Source of the DNA: Mesaphorura yosii | Lineage: Eukaryota > Arthropoda > Collembola > Poduromorpha > Tullbergiidae | Direction of reading: 5' to 3' | Assembly: GCA_009869945.1 (NCBI GenBank) | Contig: WIXG01000001.1 | Location: forward strand, 434,001-498,000 | Length of the DNA stretch: 64,000 nucleotides | Shown: in pieces, positions 39,179 to 55,599 of the stretch | Position numbering within the stretch: the stretch's first letter is position 1 | How the letters are laid out: the number at the start of each line of letters is the position of its first letter | Notes under the pieces: model-generated | What the model was told of the DNA's origin: nothing | The model's database searches: none | Seen by the model: the letters and a program-made list of their open reading frames with translations, nothing else | Made by a program: the position numbers and the translations under genes

Positions 39179-40742
39179 CTACGGTTCAATTTCTCCCAAA
39201 TAAATTTGCTTGTCCGCCCCGGCCGACAACACTGAAATTACGTTGATTAAGTCAAATACTTTCCTTTGCATTAGAATAGTCTCGATTCGTTACTTTGTCA
39301 CTTACCAATAGGTTCGTCAGGATGTAAATCAACTGCAATCACGGTTCCCTCATGACCTACATTTAAAAGCAAACGCATTTTGTAGTTGTCCTTACAGTTC
39401 GTGTATTCTACGCACAGCGGACTTGAATCGACGTACCTGGGAGTTTGTACATAATCTGTCGAGTGTTCGTGTTCCAAATGAAGACATTTCGGTCAGAGCC
39501 CGACACCACTTTCTGTCCATCTTTTGACCATGCACACTTTAACAAATACTTCTCAAATCCATGAGAATGCCCACCAAAAACTTTCATCAGACGAGATGCA
39601 GGTGCAAAGTTTCTGACGTCCCACACACGCAACGAGTTGTCCATACTGAAATAGTCAATGCAGAAAACTTATTCAAGCAGAATTTACTTGCAACTTGTAA
39701 CGCAGAAAGAGAATTCTTTACCTGTTGCTCAATAGGTACGATCCATCCGGCGATAAATCAACTCCTGTCACTGTATCAGTGTGTCCTAAACATTTGAATG
39801 CAACTGCAGCGTTCCTCAAATCCCATACGACTATTTCGTTGTCAATTCCTGTTTAAAATGCAAACGTCATGATATAAACAAGCATTGTAAAAATGTGTAA
39901 ACGCAATTTATATCACGTAAATCGAACTTTCACATTGAAAATTCGAAATACAGTATACATACCTGCGGAAATTACTTGTTCGTGGTTTTCTCCAAAACTA
40001 ACGGCTGTCACTTGGTAAAATGCATTTAAATTAACTACAGCTCCGCGTCTCCGCACATCCCAAACCTTTACTTGACAGTCGTCGCCTCCGCTGACTACCA
40101 GGGCTTGACCTTTCTTCGTCTCACCGACAGAATTCACGAAATTCGTGTGTCCTTTCAACCTTTTGATTCGAGAACCCGACTCCACATCAAATATGCCAAC
40201 AGTCTTGTCGATGGATGCAGTGTACAACATTGTTCCGTCGTAGTTAAATCTTAAGTCGCAAATAGTTCCTCCGTGTCCTGGCTGCATTATTGCATTCTCA
40301 CATTCTCCGTAAGTTTTCCACAGGACTACAAAAATCAGACATAAAAGTGACAGTCCTTGCGAAATTTGGCTTGTCTAGTAGATAATTTCGGCACACTTGG
40401 TACTTACAAACTTGTCTCTCTGTGCCGGCTGACGCAAGAATATCACCCTTTGGGTTAAATTTGGCGCAAAGTATGTCACCTTGGTGTCCTTCCAGCAGCA
40501 TAATGGGTGAAAGCAAGGAGGATGTTCGCATCGACTGATTCTGCGATATAATACAATATAAATGCAACCAGTTCATACCACGCAGCACTTTCCGCATTTG
40601 GCATTGCTCGAAAAGATAAAATGCTTACACGAAATTCATCATCAATGGTCATTATATCAGTCCGGGCCTTCTTCGCTGGGACAACATCCATATCAGGAGG
40701 TCTCCTGCCTTCAAATACGGGGCCAATAACTTGGGATGACAT
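39179..40742 (-). CDS. SNRNP40: U5 snRNP 40 kDa WD40 protein (SNRNP40)
   Basis: WD40 component of the U5 small nuclear ribonucleoprotein that binds PRPF8 in the spliceosome. Seven exons: 40629-40742, 40408-40540, 39963-40325, 39722-39848, 39437-39645, 39306-39356, 39179-39231; 349 residues, the normal length. After a short basic N-terminus (PAKKAR) come seven WD repeats, beginning with MLLEGHQGDILCAKFNP. Orthologue-specific stretches are RIKRLKGHTNFVNS, GSYLLSNSMDNSLRVWDVR, RQIMYKLPGHEG and the C-terminal DKQIYLGEIEP. Exon 6 is only 51 bases. The gene ends against TTI2 (convergent). Confidence 0.93.
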
Positions 40743-41413
40743 CTTTTTGTTCTGAACTTCAACTTCGGTTGAAGCTAAGGAGGAAACGAGAGCAATATTT
40801 AATTCGGAAAATTACACAAATTATGCTAAACTTAGCGAGGTTTACCGTCTGCGATCTCGTCAGGATTCGTCGAAATAACAAGTTGGGAAAGCGCAAATTA
40901 TAATCGTAAACTTCGGGTAGGATTCTATCGACTTTGATATGCTACCGCATGTTTGAATTTAGCGGCCTTGTGCGGTATGCTTTCGCAACGGGACGCGCTG
41001 GACTATGGAGACTCGGTCCACTCGATTGCCATTTCCAGTCAATACCATCTGGTTTGAACAGAATTCCCATTTGCCTTTATGCTGATAAGTTGAATACACA
41101 TCTAATACAGTTGCTAATTAGCTTGAATGGTTGTATGCACTAGTCTGATTCTGAATTACGAACAAGCTTCGATCGTTTTAAACGATTAAAAACGCATCAT
41201 CTCACCCTCATATGTGATTATGTTCTGTGAAAAATCAATATTTTTTGCATTTCGTAAGATTTTATTAGACTTCCTTCTTTCCACGTGGGTACCTAGGCAC
41301 CCATCACTTATCACATGTGATTAGTATAAAAACGTAACTTAACCTACGACAAAATGTGTAAGCCTAATCCAAGTGCGACCAAACTATTGCTTTATCGTAT
41401 TGCGTTGTAGAAT
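40743..41413. other. Spacer between SNRNP40 and SRP19
   Basis: SNRNP40 5' UTR or promoter and SRP19 3' UTR. A possible additional non-coding 5' exon lies near 40780-40850. No other gene seen. Confidence 0.5.
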
Positions 41414-42076
41414 TTACTTCTTCTTTCCCTTTTTCTTTCCACCACCCTGGCCTCCAGCCTCTGGAGCTTTTGCACTTTGTGGGTTCGTCCTGGACTTCAG
41501 CTTTGGAATCATTTCAGCGGCATACAGGAAAATAGAGTCTCCTGCAGAACGTAAAATTCATTCACACACTATTTAACTTTTCTCACTTGACTACTTATTA
41601 TAATGTTCGATTCTCTCACGTGTTGGAAACTTTGGATTGAGTGGTTCACCATCGTCATTTCTGAAATGCACGCGAATTCTTCCACGGGTCAAGGGTTCCT
41701 TTGATTTCTCTCTGGAGTAAGCTTTATTTTCCACGCCCACCACCAGTCCAGAGGCTGCCAGCACGTCTCGAATTTCTTGGACATTTGGATTCTCAACAGC
41801 CTTTACATTAAATTACAAAATTAATTGTTGTGTAAATACGGCACGGAAGCTGCTAGACAAAACTCACCTTGTTCAAAGGAATGCGACGCCCCTGTGCCAC
41901 CGTCTTCTTACTGTTGATGTACGCTGGATACATGCAAATCCATCTAGAAATAATGCACATATGCAATAGCGACAATTACAACATCCATGAAACATGATTA
42001 ACTAGTGATCTACAAACCGTTCTTTGTCGCTGTGACTCTTTCTTTGGATGTACTCGCTTGGTTTTGGACTAGCCAT
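41414..42076 (-). CDS. SRP19: Signal recognition particle 19 kDa protein
   Basis: Binds SRP RNA helices 6 and 8 and lets SRP54 assemble, as part of the particle that brings secretory ribosomes to the ER. Four exons: 42018-42076, 41868-41943, 41620-41800, 41414-41541; 147 residues, the usual size. Diagnostic runs are WICMYPAYINSKKT, QGRRIPLNKAVENP, KAYSRE, TRGRIRVHF and LYAAEMIPKLKSRT, with the lysine-rich tail (GGGKKKGKKK). The first donor (GTTTGT) is weak, but the protein across the junction (KER|WICMY) is right. Confidence 0.95.
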
Positions 42077-42893
42077 TGTTGCAATCTGGACCAGTCACTA
42101 CGGGATGAAACGCAATCCGTCCGCAATTCTGTTAATCAGTGATTTCGGTAATTCTAAATCGCATATGTCACGATCACCCTTTCCTTTACCCTATGCCGAT
42201 GGATGAATTTGAAAGCAGCAATATTCGTGAGACTCACGCTCAACCATACAATCACATGCTTGGTGGTGAGTGCATTGAATTCATGTGCAACGCGAACGGG
42301 ATTCGTGGACATGGAAAAGGGAGGAAATTGTGACCGCGATTTTTGCTGCCTGTTGTGCTGTATATTGAAGCCACCACCGCACCGTCCTATTTTGACCGTT
42401 GAAGAAAACAGTCGACAGTGGAGATACGCAACAGAAGGGTTCCTATTCTTGAGTCGGGAAGGTAGCTACGTGCAACTGGATAATTTTTACGTATATTTTA
42501 CTACTGGACAATTCGGAATACTGCATTGTTGATTCTTCATTGTTGTTTCCGAAGGAATTTTGCCTCAACTTTTCTACTTGTCCAAACAGTTTACTTCAGT
42601 GACGGGTGACGAACTTGACCGGATTTCGACAAACGATAACGGTAAAGTAACGTCTTTCTTCATTTACTTTCACTAACTAATGAATTCCAAATTGGTGGGT
42701 CATGTTAAAGTTTGTTCTTGCTGTGAATTAACCCCGCTCGGCTTTAAGTGCATGATAATTATTCGTTAGATTTGACTGAATTGTGAGTGTCATAAAGAAA
42801 GAAAAGTGCGAACTCCGCAAGCCGAACCCGAGAGAGCCAAGATCTAGAACTCCGAACTGCCGCATTTTGGAGTGAATTTTTTTTAATCACATA
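42077..42893. other. Divergent spacer between SRP19 and KIF23
   Basis: About 820 bases between two divergently transcribed housekeeping genes, probably holding both promoters. Small open frames here are not convincing. Confidence 0.5.
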
Positions 42894-45800
42894 ATGTACA
42901 AATCTTCATACAGTGCGAATCGAGTAGATAAGCGTAGCAAAATGGCGGAGAGAGACAGAGACGATGTGGAGTCCGCAGCTTCAGCGTTCTCGGATCAGGA
43001 AAAACTCGCTTGCTTTCCAAAAGTTCAGAGTATCGTGGCTGGATTTAACACCCCAAGGTGAGTTTAAACGGTTTCCTAGACTTCCAAGCTTGAGACTTCA
43101 ACTTCAATTTGTAATGTAACAGCAAAACCAAGATCGTTAGCTCCACCCGTGCCACACCAGCGTCATCGCGTCGCCAGCAGCCCAACCGTTTTGCTAAGGC
43201 TATTCCATGTTTGAATCATGCCAGCAGCTCATCAAGTGTAAACACAGTTGGCTCGTATGGTCAGCCAGCGAATAAAATCTTGGATCCTGTCCAAGTATAT
43301 TGTCGCGTGAGGCCCAATAACAGTGAAGAAAACTGTATCAAAATCGCGGATAATAAATCGTTGGAAATTTCGCCTCCGGACACTGCTTCGTGGAGAATTG
43401 GAGCTAAAGCATTGACTTACTCGTTTGAGCAAGTGTTTGATGGAGAGACGAGCCAGCAAGCTGTCTTTGACGAGATTGCTCTGCCACTTGTTAAGGTAAG
43501 TAAGCAAGTAATTTGGAAATTGTGGGATTGCATTGAAAGTGTGACCCGATAATTAATTAGATCTTAAGTGAATGGCGAAGACACATTCAAATTAATTTAT
43601 TTGCACTTGTAGGATTTTCTCCAAGCTAAGAACAGCCTTCTATTTGCATATGGTATCACTGGATCAGGAAAGACTTACACCATGTCTGGCACTCCTACTG
43701 AACCAGGAATCATGCCAAGATGTCTGGATGTCATATTTAACTCCATTTCAGATGTGAAAGCAATAAAATACTTGTTCAAACCAGATCACTTGAATGGATT
43801 TGAAATACAGAGCAATGCAGAAGCCATGCTGGAGAGACAGAAAGAACTCGCTGCAGCAAATATGCCAAAGACGCCAGGAAGAGCTCTTAGAAGGTAAACA
43901 ATCAAGACAGCCCAGCATTGCTTTAGACGGTTTAATTTGATTGCAATTGCAACATTGTCTGTCTTCTTATTTTAGTGCGAAGAACCAGGCTGAGTCAGAA
44001 TCACAATTCTCATCACGACGAGCATACGACACGACAGTTCTGCCAGTCGTGAGCAAGAACTCAGTTTACTCCGTTTTTATTACGTACCTCGAAATCTACA
44101 ACAATTTTGTGTACGACCTACTTGACGAGAGTGCAACCGACAATGGAAACAAAGGGAAGATGAGAATGCTGCGTGAGGACGTTAACCACAATGTGTATGT
44201 GAACGGCATCACTGAAATCGAAGTGCAAAGTGCTGATGAGGCATTTGAAGTATTTAACCGTGGACAACGACAGCGTCGCATGGCACACACTATTTTGAAC
44301 ACTGAATCAAGTCGGAGTCACTCCATTTTTAACATTCGTTTGGTTCAAGTAAGAGCTGAGCAGTTGGCAATTCTCCCTTCCCTACTCGTAATTAATTTGC
44401 TAAGGCTGACTCTTCTTGTCCCCTTTGATCTTTTTGATTTATAGGCTCCAGTGGATGAAGACGGCGACGTTGTAGATAACAAAAATTCTATTTGCATCAG
44501 TCAACTATCACTTGTTGACTTGGCTGGGTCTGAACGATATGGCCGCACTGGAGCTACTGGAGAGAGGCTAAAGGAAGCTGGTAACTGCTTATAACAAAAT
44601 TTGAACGAATCATAAAATGAATCACAGTTGCTAATTTATGAGCACTAAATCTTTCCTTATAGGAAACATAAACACCAGCTTGATGACTTTGCGAAAGTGC
44701 ATGGACGTACTGCGAGAAAACCAGCGTACAAATTCTAACAAAATCATTCCGTACCGCGACACTAAGCTGACTCACTTCTTGAAGAACTACTTTGAAGGCG
44801 AAGGTCGTGTGAGGATGGTCTTGTGTGTCAACCCAAGAAGCGTGGATTATGATGAAAATTTGGTAAGTACGATGATTAGACAGGTAATTAGTAATTGTGA
44901 CTGCCATATAATCATGCATCAATATTCTAGCATGTAATGACTTTCGCGGAATTGACCAAAGAAGTACAAGTGGCGCGTCCACAACCGCCCCCAAAAGAGG
45001 TGGTTACACCAATGCCCAAACGTAAAGCGACCGAGGTGAGTGGGAGTATAGAGTATAACACTCAGAATGAGTAGGTATTATTAGACTGTGTAGACGATTC
45101 TGTGCCTAAAAGGAATCTCATCCGTATGGCTTTCACGCTGAAAAATACTGAAAATTTTAATAATATTCTCCATTTGTAGATTCAAAAACCGATCAAGCGA
45201 CGCTTAGTTGAAGTAAATGGGAACGAGCACAACGTTATTGAATCGACTACAAAGCCAACATGCACTCCTTACAAGAGTGACTTTCATGTGGGATTTGGTG
45301 TCTCCAGCACTTTACCAATTTTCAAAATGATAAGAAGTGACGAGGACCATATTTTGACGAACTTACGCACAGCGTTGCAGGCAAGAATTGCTGAGCGTCA
45401 AAAATTGCACGCTATGATTTCCGTTAAAAGTAAGACTCAAGAAACAAAATCTCTCATTTTCATTGCTTCAGCATGCAGGTTTACTAAAATCATTGTTTTA
45501 AACTCTTCAATTAGGGGAAAATTTCCGCGCTCGGTTGGTGACTCTCGAAAGATCATTGGATTCTATGAACGCTGAAAACATTAACCTTAATTCGAGATTC
45601 GCAACAGTGTCCGAAGAAAGAGAATCGCTTGAGAATGTGCTTCGGACTGTTCAGTTTGAGAAGGCTGAGCTCGACGCGAAAATTGAGGAACAAGAGAGGC
45701 AGATTAGCGAGTTAAAGGAACAGGTAACATGAACTTGTGACTGCATTCATGTGGAAATTCGGATGCATGATGCATCGTTGAATTGTTTTATCAATTTGTA

Positions 45801-47069
45801 CGCTTTTGCAGCTGGATAACTGCCAGATGGAAAATAGACAAAGAGAAGTGTCTCATTTGAAGCAGCAAGAAAAGTTAAAGGCTGACTTGGAGCGTGAAAG
45901 GCAACTTGACGAAATGCGACGAACAAGACAATTGCACAAAGAGGAAGCTAAGTTAAAGGTATATAATACATTACCCCAGGGGTTGAATTACAGTCTGTCT
46001 GTCTAATGAAAGGGGTGGTTTAAAAAGGCTGAGTTCAAGGACAAAGAGAAAACTCTCGAGGCTGTGCGGCAATTGGTGACTGAAGGCGTTCCAAGCGATG
46101 TTGCCCGTCGTTCGCGATCGCGAAGAAGCAAGCGGGATGAGGTGTCCACAAGCTCCGAGTCGGACATCCCTTCAGCGGTAGAAAAGGAACACGATCGCGC
46201 AAGAAGATCAAGGGGCACTTCAGTTACCAAGCTCGTGGAGTCACCGACTAAACACCGCAAGGTAAAAAGCCTCTCGAACTTCTGTTTCCTTGAAAGTTTA
46301 TGCGGATATCTTACCCCGATCATTTTTATGAAAGTCTGGACAGACTCAAATAGCGAATCCGATGAAGTACAGGTCAAGATCAACTGACAATGACAAATGG
46401 CTGGAGCATGCCTCGGGAATTGAAGTCTGCCAAGCGACTGTTTTTCAACCAATGCTACGGAACAAGAAATCGGTGAGTCAACTCACACGTCCGGAGGATC
46501 TTACGCTGGATACAAACAAATATTGCCTAAGAACACAACACATTGGCGCTGACGGAGATGTCGACAATGTATTAGTGAAGGTACAATTATTTAATTAATT
46601 TGGCAGTGTTTCTAAGTTATTCTAGGTACACTAGACGTTGTCAGTTGTCAATGAGGTGTGCAGAATAAAGTCTTCGCTTTTCTGTAGTCTTGCGTATTCA
46701 GTTATCATTCAATTAATTCAATCTCTACTTTGCTCAAGTTCTCAAATGAGAGCTGAGGCTTAGGCTCGACTAGTCTGTATTTCATTAAGACAGTAAAGTA
46801 GTAATTATTGAATTAACTCAACTGACAATGCATTTATGCAATTACAGGGTGACGTCTTGCCCTCAGCAGGTGGTGGAGCACAAGTCATGTTCACGGACGT
46901 TGAAACCGTGACACAGCAATCACCACAGCGTGGCTTGTCTCCGGCAAAAAGACGCCACCAAGACCTGCTAGCCATGGGATCAAATCTAACCGAGTTGCGG
47001 GCGAAGGACCCAGAACGGTGGACTCCGGTCGAGAATCCCGCCAATAAGAGGCTTCGTAAACAGAACTGA
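42894..47069 (+). CDS. KIF23: Kinesin-6, MKLP1 / pavarotti (KIF23)
   Basis: Plus-end kinesin that forms centralspindlin with a RhoGAP (MgcRacGAP) and drives central-spindle assembly and cytokinesis. Thirteen exons: 42894-43057, 43123-43495, 43613-43893, 43976-44348, 44445-44580, 44663-44862, 44931-45035, 45180-45429, 45515-45723, 45812-45958, 46028-46261, 46344-46580, 46848-47069; 976 residues against about 960 in human. The motor begins with [11 protein letters not shown]. Nucleotide motifs are intact: P-loop GITGSGKT (~193-201), switch [12 protein letters not shown], switch II DLAGSE. The kinesin-6 loop insertion is present before [16 protein letters not shown] coiled coil (~610-710) follows the neck, then a basic Arg/Ser stretch ([10 protein letters not shown]) and the family C-terminus with [13 protein letters not shown]. 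An upstream ATG at 42894 was used; a second in-frame ATG lies at 42942. The exon 11 acceptor (AAAAAG) has a poor pyrimidine tract. Confidence 0.95.
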
Positions 47070-47148
47070 TGCCCAACGCTTTTGCTTCTGCAGTGTACTT
47101 TATATCCAATTTCTAACGTGTACATGTGTGGTGAATATGAAGGTGTAC

Positions 47149-47154
47149 AATAAA
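47149..47154 (+). terminator. KIF23 polyadenylation signal
   Basis: AATAAA 80 bases after the KIF23 stop codon on the same strand, a typical 3' UTR distance for this compact region. Confidence 0.6.
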
Positions 47155-47318
47155 TGCGTTGTGTTTTGCAATTATTTAAATAGGATAATCGTGTTGTAAC
47201 GGAGCAAATAAACCTCAGCGAACTTTTTAACTTATTACATACGCGTATTTATTTTCTAAGGTTTACTAACCTGGAACATCGTCTCAACCTCAACATTTTC
47301 GTAACTCAGTCAAGTGAA

Positions 47319-47801
47319 TCAGTAGTACAAATGTTTCTGTAAACGATTAAATCCTTCGGGTGGGTCGTCCGCCCAGGTGTCATCTTCTGCTGTGTTAATC
47401 GGTGGCTCAGCCATAGATTCTCTTGCGGCTTCACGGATGATCTGGACCATTTGCATGTATTCCGCCTTGGGCATGACCATCGCTTCCTTAGCAATGACTT
47501 CCGCCTTGCTCAACACCTTCTTTTCCCCTTCCTACAAAGTGAGAACGGAACAGTAGTAGAAGCAGATTCGCACTGATTAGATAGATTAACACCGCTGCTT
47601 ATGCCAACCTCCCTGAGCATCCCAACTTACCAATTTCATCATGACAGTCTTGATATTTTTCTGGACTTCTTCCAGTTCCAGGATTTCGCGACAAATCTCC
47701 GCGTTGCGTTCATTGATGGCCTTGATCTTTTGTGCCTTGGCTGCAGAATGTCTCGGAGTGGTGTATGGAGCAGTGATATGAATTCGACCTGGGGTAGCCA
47801 T
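47319..47801 (-). CDS. Small coiled-coil protein of unknown family
   Basis: Not recognised. Two exons, 47631-47801 and 47319-47531, joined in phase 0 with good splice sites (TTG|GTAAGT ... TAG|GAAGG), give 127 residues starting MATPGRIHITAPYTTPRH. The first 25 residues are Thr/Pro-rich with TP sites; the rest is charged and strongly helical (NAEICREILELEEVQKNIKT), probably a coiled coil. The C-terminus has acidic and aromatic residues (DDTWADDPPEGF). It is convergent with KIF23. The open frame continues a little upstream of the ATG. Confidence 0.65.
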
Positions 47802-48725
47802 AATATCCAGAAAACTAGTCAGAAGAGAGGGCAAACGGACACTTGTTAGAATCGTGGAATACCGACAACTAAGCTTGCTCTGAAACTCCGACAAATATGA
47901 CCAACTCAAAAACTTACGATTACGACTTTTTGCCGAAGTGGGAAGTTCACAATGTCCAGTAATTTGTGAGTGATATTAACAGCTTCATCAGTGAGAGAGT
48001 GAGTGATAAGACTACATAACAACTCTCGGCGGCAGTAACCAAAACGCAAATGAACACTGGAAGCTTCGGTTCGTTCTTTGATAATCGAGCGAGTTTTACA
48101 ACATTGAGTAAATTGAGTTGAAGGATCCAAGCCTCTCCGCGACACTGTGACGTTTGTTCCGTCTTCTAAATGCCAAGAAACCCGACTAACCAGCTGCTGG
48201 CTCTTTGTTGCGGAGCGCCGTCGTTTGAGTTTGTATTACGTTCATTTATCGCAGAGTGTTCACGTAATATTTGACGTATGTATTGGGAAATTCAGCAATA
48301 ACAAAGCAGAGCAAACGAATTTGGTGAATGTGAGAAAGGTGAATGTATTGTATAATTAAGTAATTATAGGATGACGATGAGTAATTAATCTACAATGTAT
48401 TTGGAGTTTGTGCTATATTAGGCCATACCCTAAAATTCAGTGTCTAGTATTACGCATCGGAGCTGGATTTGATTGGCTTATATCTTATATGGTAAGTTAC
48501 AAGTTCAGTTTGAGTGTTGTTGAGATAAATGTAAACTGATAAACATTACTCAATGTGCTTGGATTAATAAGATTCTCGAGTTATAAGTTGGAAGAACATT
48601 TTGACGGTATGACTGAGGATACTGTGGAATCATAGGACGCTCACACTATCCCACCATCCAGCAGCAAAATCTTCGAAATGTAAAGCTAATCAATATCAGC
48701 GTTGCGTCTAATTGAATCCAGCAAG
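47802..48725. other. Spacer between the coiled-coil gene and USP8
   Basis: Divergent region holding the presumed promoters of both genes and the unassigned frame listed separately. Nothing else recognised. Confidence 0.45.
47906..48200 (-). other. Unassigned open frame upstream of the coiled-coil gene
   Basis: A minus-strand open frame of nearly 100 codons with natural-looking composition (for example LCSLITHSLTDEAVNITHKLL) and no ATG. It ends at TGA 47906 right after a perfect donor sequence (ATC|GTAAGT). Splicing it to the next gene in frame would need an intron of only 38 bases, shorter than any other here, so the link is doubtful. It may be a last exon of an unrecognised gene or chance. 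Confidence 0.25.
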
Positions 48726-52597
<3,872 letters not shown>

Positions 52598-53359
52598 TGA
52601 TAGTGATATTTTCACTTTCTTCCTCGTCATTCCTCCGTGCCGAAACGCATTCCATCAGGCGGACTCGTGTGATGTGACATTTAATACAATCGCTTTACAG
52701 ACGCAAGACTCGCGGGACAATTTCCAGCAATTATAGTAGTCAGCAATTTATGCATAGTATTAAGTTCAATCCTGCGACAATCACTTACAATCACTCAATA
52801 AACAATTGCATGCAACAACGGGAGTTGAAATTGGTGATACTTGCTAAAGTATTGACAGGGCAAATAAACCGAAACTATTTTAATTGACAAAAACTCGACA
52901 GTGCTACGACGGCTTAAAATATCAGAAAGGTTCTCTAATTAGCTATGACGTATAACAGAACTTAAATAGGCTGTATTAATAATCAGCATGATGAAGTATC
53001 AATTAATTTCAAGAGTAAAATCCAGTTACACAGGTTTAGGCATTTCATAAAGACGTAACAGTTTATGCAAATCCTTTCTCAGGATGCTTTAATATCATCA
53101 ATTGAACAGGAGACACATTAATGCATATTAATCTCTTTGCAAGCGCGTATTTAACATCATGCTCAATACATGTACTCATTGCAAAAGTCCAAAAGAAATG
53201 GCTGCTAACTCGTCATCATCGACCAATCATAATAGCGCGTTACTTTGAAATCATAATTAAGTGCTAGTATTACGAACTTCATAAATAATACCATCTTAGA
53301 AAAGTGCTTCAAATTCACAGTTTCGTAATTTTATTTCTTAACGCAAAGGAAAAGAATCG
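52598..53359. other. Convergent spacer between USP8 and DESI2
   Basis: 3' UTRs of the two convergent genes, AT-rich, with no coding signal. Confidence 0.55.
52797..52802 (+). terminator. Candidate USP8 polyadenylation signal
   Basis: AATAAA 200 bases after the USP8 stop codon on the coding strand. Confidence 0.5.
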
Positions 53360-54443
53360 TTAAGGAGATGGTCCGTTTAAGGATGCTTGTGACTGTGAAG
53401 TCGATGACTTCCGAGGACTACTAAAAATGGAGGTGGGATAGTTAATTGTTCCAAGAATGCCTTGAGATGAATTGTTAGAAGCCGTGGAACTGTTCCGTCG
53501 AAGAAATCCATTCTTTTGTTCACTGCTCTTATCCCTGCTGGTGTTTGTTCCTCCCGAAGTTGTAGAAACAGCGTTGTTTGTAGGCGCAGCAGTCGTGCTG
53601 GATAAAAATTACAAATTCTAATCATGAAAGAAAACTCTTGAATTAAGATTACTCCAGCTGAATACCTTTGTAGTGCTGCTGGTGTAAGCCAATCCTTCGG
53701 AAGACACTTCTCTAAAAATGGCACACAGGTGGAGAAATACGCCAATCGATTCACCCAAACAGGAACTTCTTTACCACAGAGTAGCTAGAAGGGAATACAA
53801 ATTGAAAATAATTTGCCAGTGACCAACGTCGCTTCATTCTACTTATTTTATTGCGGCCATCGACAAACTCACCTGAGTTAATTCAGATGCGAAGTGATTG
53901 CAGTTTTTGTTCATGAGATGGTAATTAATGCCTTTGAAGTCACGTCCAAGATGTGCGACAGCTTGCTGCACTTCTTCCTTCGTAAAGCTTGTATGCCCCA
54001 TTTCAATTGATTGCCTAATATCATAGCATTAAATTATGACAGTTGCTGACCTTACAACGTTAAGACAATTCTGACTTACTTGTACTTATAATGTTCCCCC
54101 AGTTCCTCTGAATCTCTCGGCAAAATCTCGAATACGCCTGAAAATGCGAAAGGATGGCCTCCGTACGCGAATTCAGTACCATAGATTTCGACTCCACTAT
54201 GAAATACGCCTAAGCCCATCACTGATGTATACTGATTTGTCCAATACTGCGCTTACGAATAAAAAGGTGTCCACAACCTTCCATTGCAAAAATTGCAAGA
54301 CTGGCAATGCATGAACTAGAACTCACCATGTCGTAAATATTAAGTATGACAGGTTCGCGATGTCCATCAACTGACGACGTCGAAGCCGCGGACGATGATC
54401 TCTGGTAACGACTGGCGCGACTAGGAGGTGGAGGAGGTTCCAT
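53360..54443 (-). CDS. DESI2: DESI2-type PPPDE thiol peptidase
   Basis: Papain-like isopeptidase of the PPPDE/DeSI family, reported to remove SUMO or ubiquitin. Five exons: 54327-54443, 54080-54246, 53873-54014, 53666-53784, 53360-53597; 260 residues against 194 in human. After a Pro/Ser-rich start comes [20 protein letters not shown], the catalytic His in GVFHSGVE (His55), [12 protein letters not shown], the catalytic Cys in NKNCNHF (Cys133) and the family C-terminal segment [19 protein letters not shown]. Both catalytic residues are present, so it should be active. The Ser/Thr/Asn-rich tail of about 80 residues after PAALQR is longer than in vertebrates and of low complexity. Confidence 0.93.
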
Positions 54444-55599
54444 TGCGATGACTGGTGGAGGTTATTGTAGGTTAATAGTCGGCTAGTAGCTTGCAATCAT
54501 TTGCACCAGCCCTGCCGTTGGTTCCGACCCCGCAGCTGGCGGAGTATTTCGCGTAGTACTGCAAAACTATCGAAGTAAGATTACATGAGCAGATTGTCCA
54601 TGCGCAGATTTAGTTTGACAGGAAAGGGAGATAAAACGGGCGGATTTATATAGCGAAGCAGTGTATCGTTCTGTGATAAGATGTAGAATGGTGTCTCGCA
54701 ATCGCCGTGTCGCAAGGCTCCCCAATTCAATCAATATCGAAGATAGCGAGAGAGAAAATAACTTACCGTGAGATAAGTCTCACTCTAATATCTACTGTCC
54801 ATTGCACAAATAAATCACAGATGGGTTAATTATTGTAGATTATCCAACAATTCAAATGCAAACGGAATATGATAATTTATTGTTAACGGTGTATGTGGAA
54901 AGGATGAGTCACAAATACAAATAAATTCCAAGAACCTGACTGTCCACTAGACTGTGTTAATTTCTGAAATCTGCAATCTTGATAATTCTATTCATTGCGG
55001 ACTTTGCGGGTATTTACTGTGGTTGTATCAAGTGCAAAATATTTCAAGGAAAGCATACAGTGCAGAGCTGCACTTTGCCAGCATGTAGGAATTTAAATCT
55101 GCAATGAACTCGTACGTTAGAAACGATGCAGTGAACATTTCATAATAAAGCCTACATGGAAGGTGGAACGACGACGGAGTAGTAAATACCTTCTTTCATT
55201 GATCTCCTGTTCCACCGCACGACTAACGAAAGTAAAAGTGTTTCCTTGCAAATTCCTTTTGTGGCAGTCACATGTAACTTTAAATTCTTTCGTGTTTTTA
55301 ATTCGCGTTTAGATGAATTCCTGAAGTAAAAAGGCAGTTCTGAGTTATGATCTCTTTGCTTGAGACTGGATAATTTATTGGATTTTACAACGATCACCAG
55401 GCTACGGTATTTGAGAGTGGTACATCGTGTAGTGTTCGGATCAGGAAACGCTGAAACAGAAAGCCAAAGCCGGTAAGCTTTGTTGCACGACGACGAATTA
55501 TTGGACGTCTCGATTATAAAACTAAATTCTGATGGAATTTGCAGAAAAGTCGCGCAACTCAATTGAAGCAACACTACAGTAGTGCAAGCATAACTAGTC
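54444..55599. other. Divergent spacer between DESI2 and the microprotein gene
   Basis: Contains the promoters of both flanking genes. A long minus-strand frame (55152-55625) overlaps the microprotein start and is judged a shadow. No other gene seen. Confidence 0.5.
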
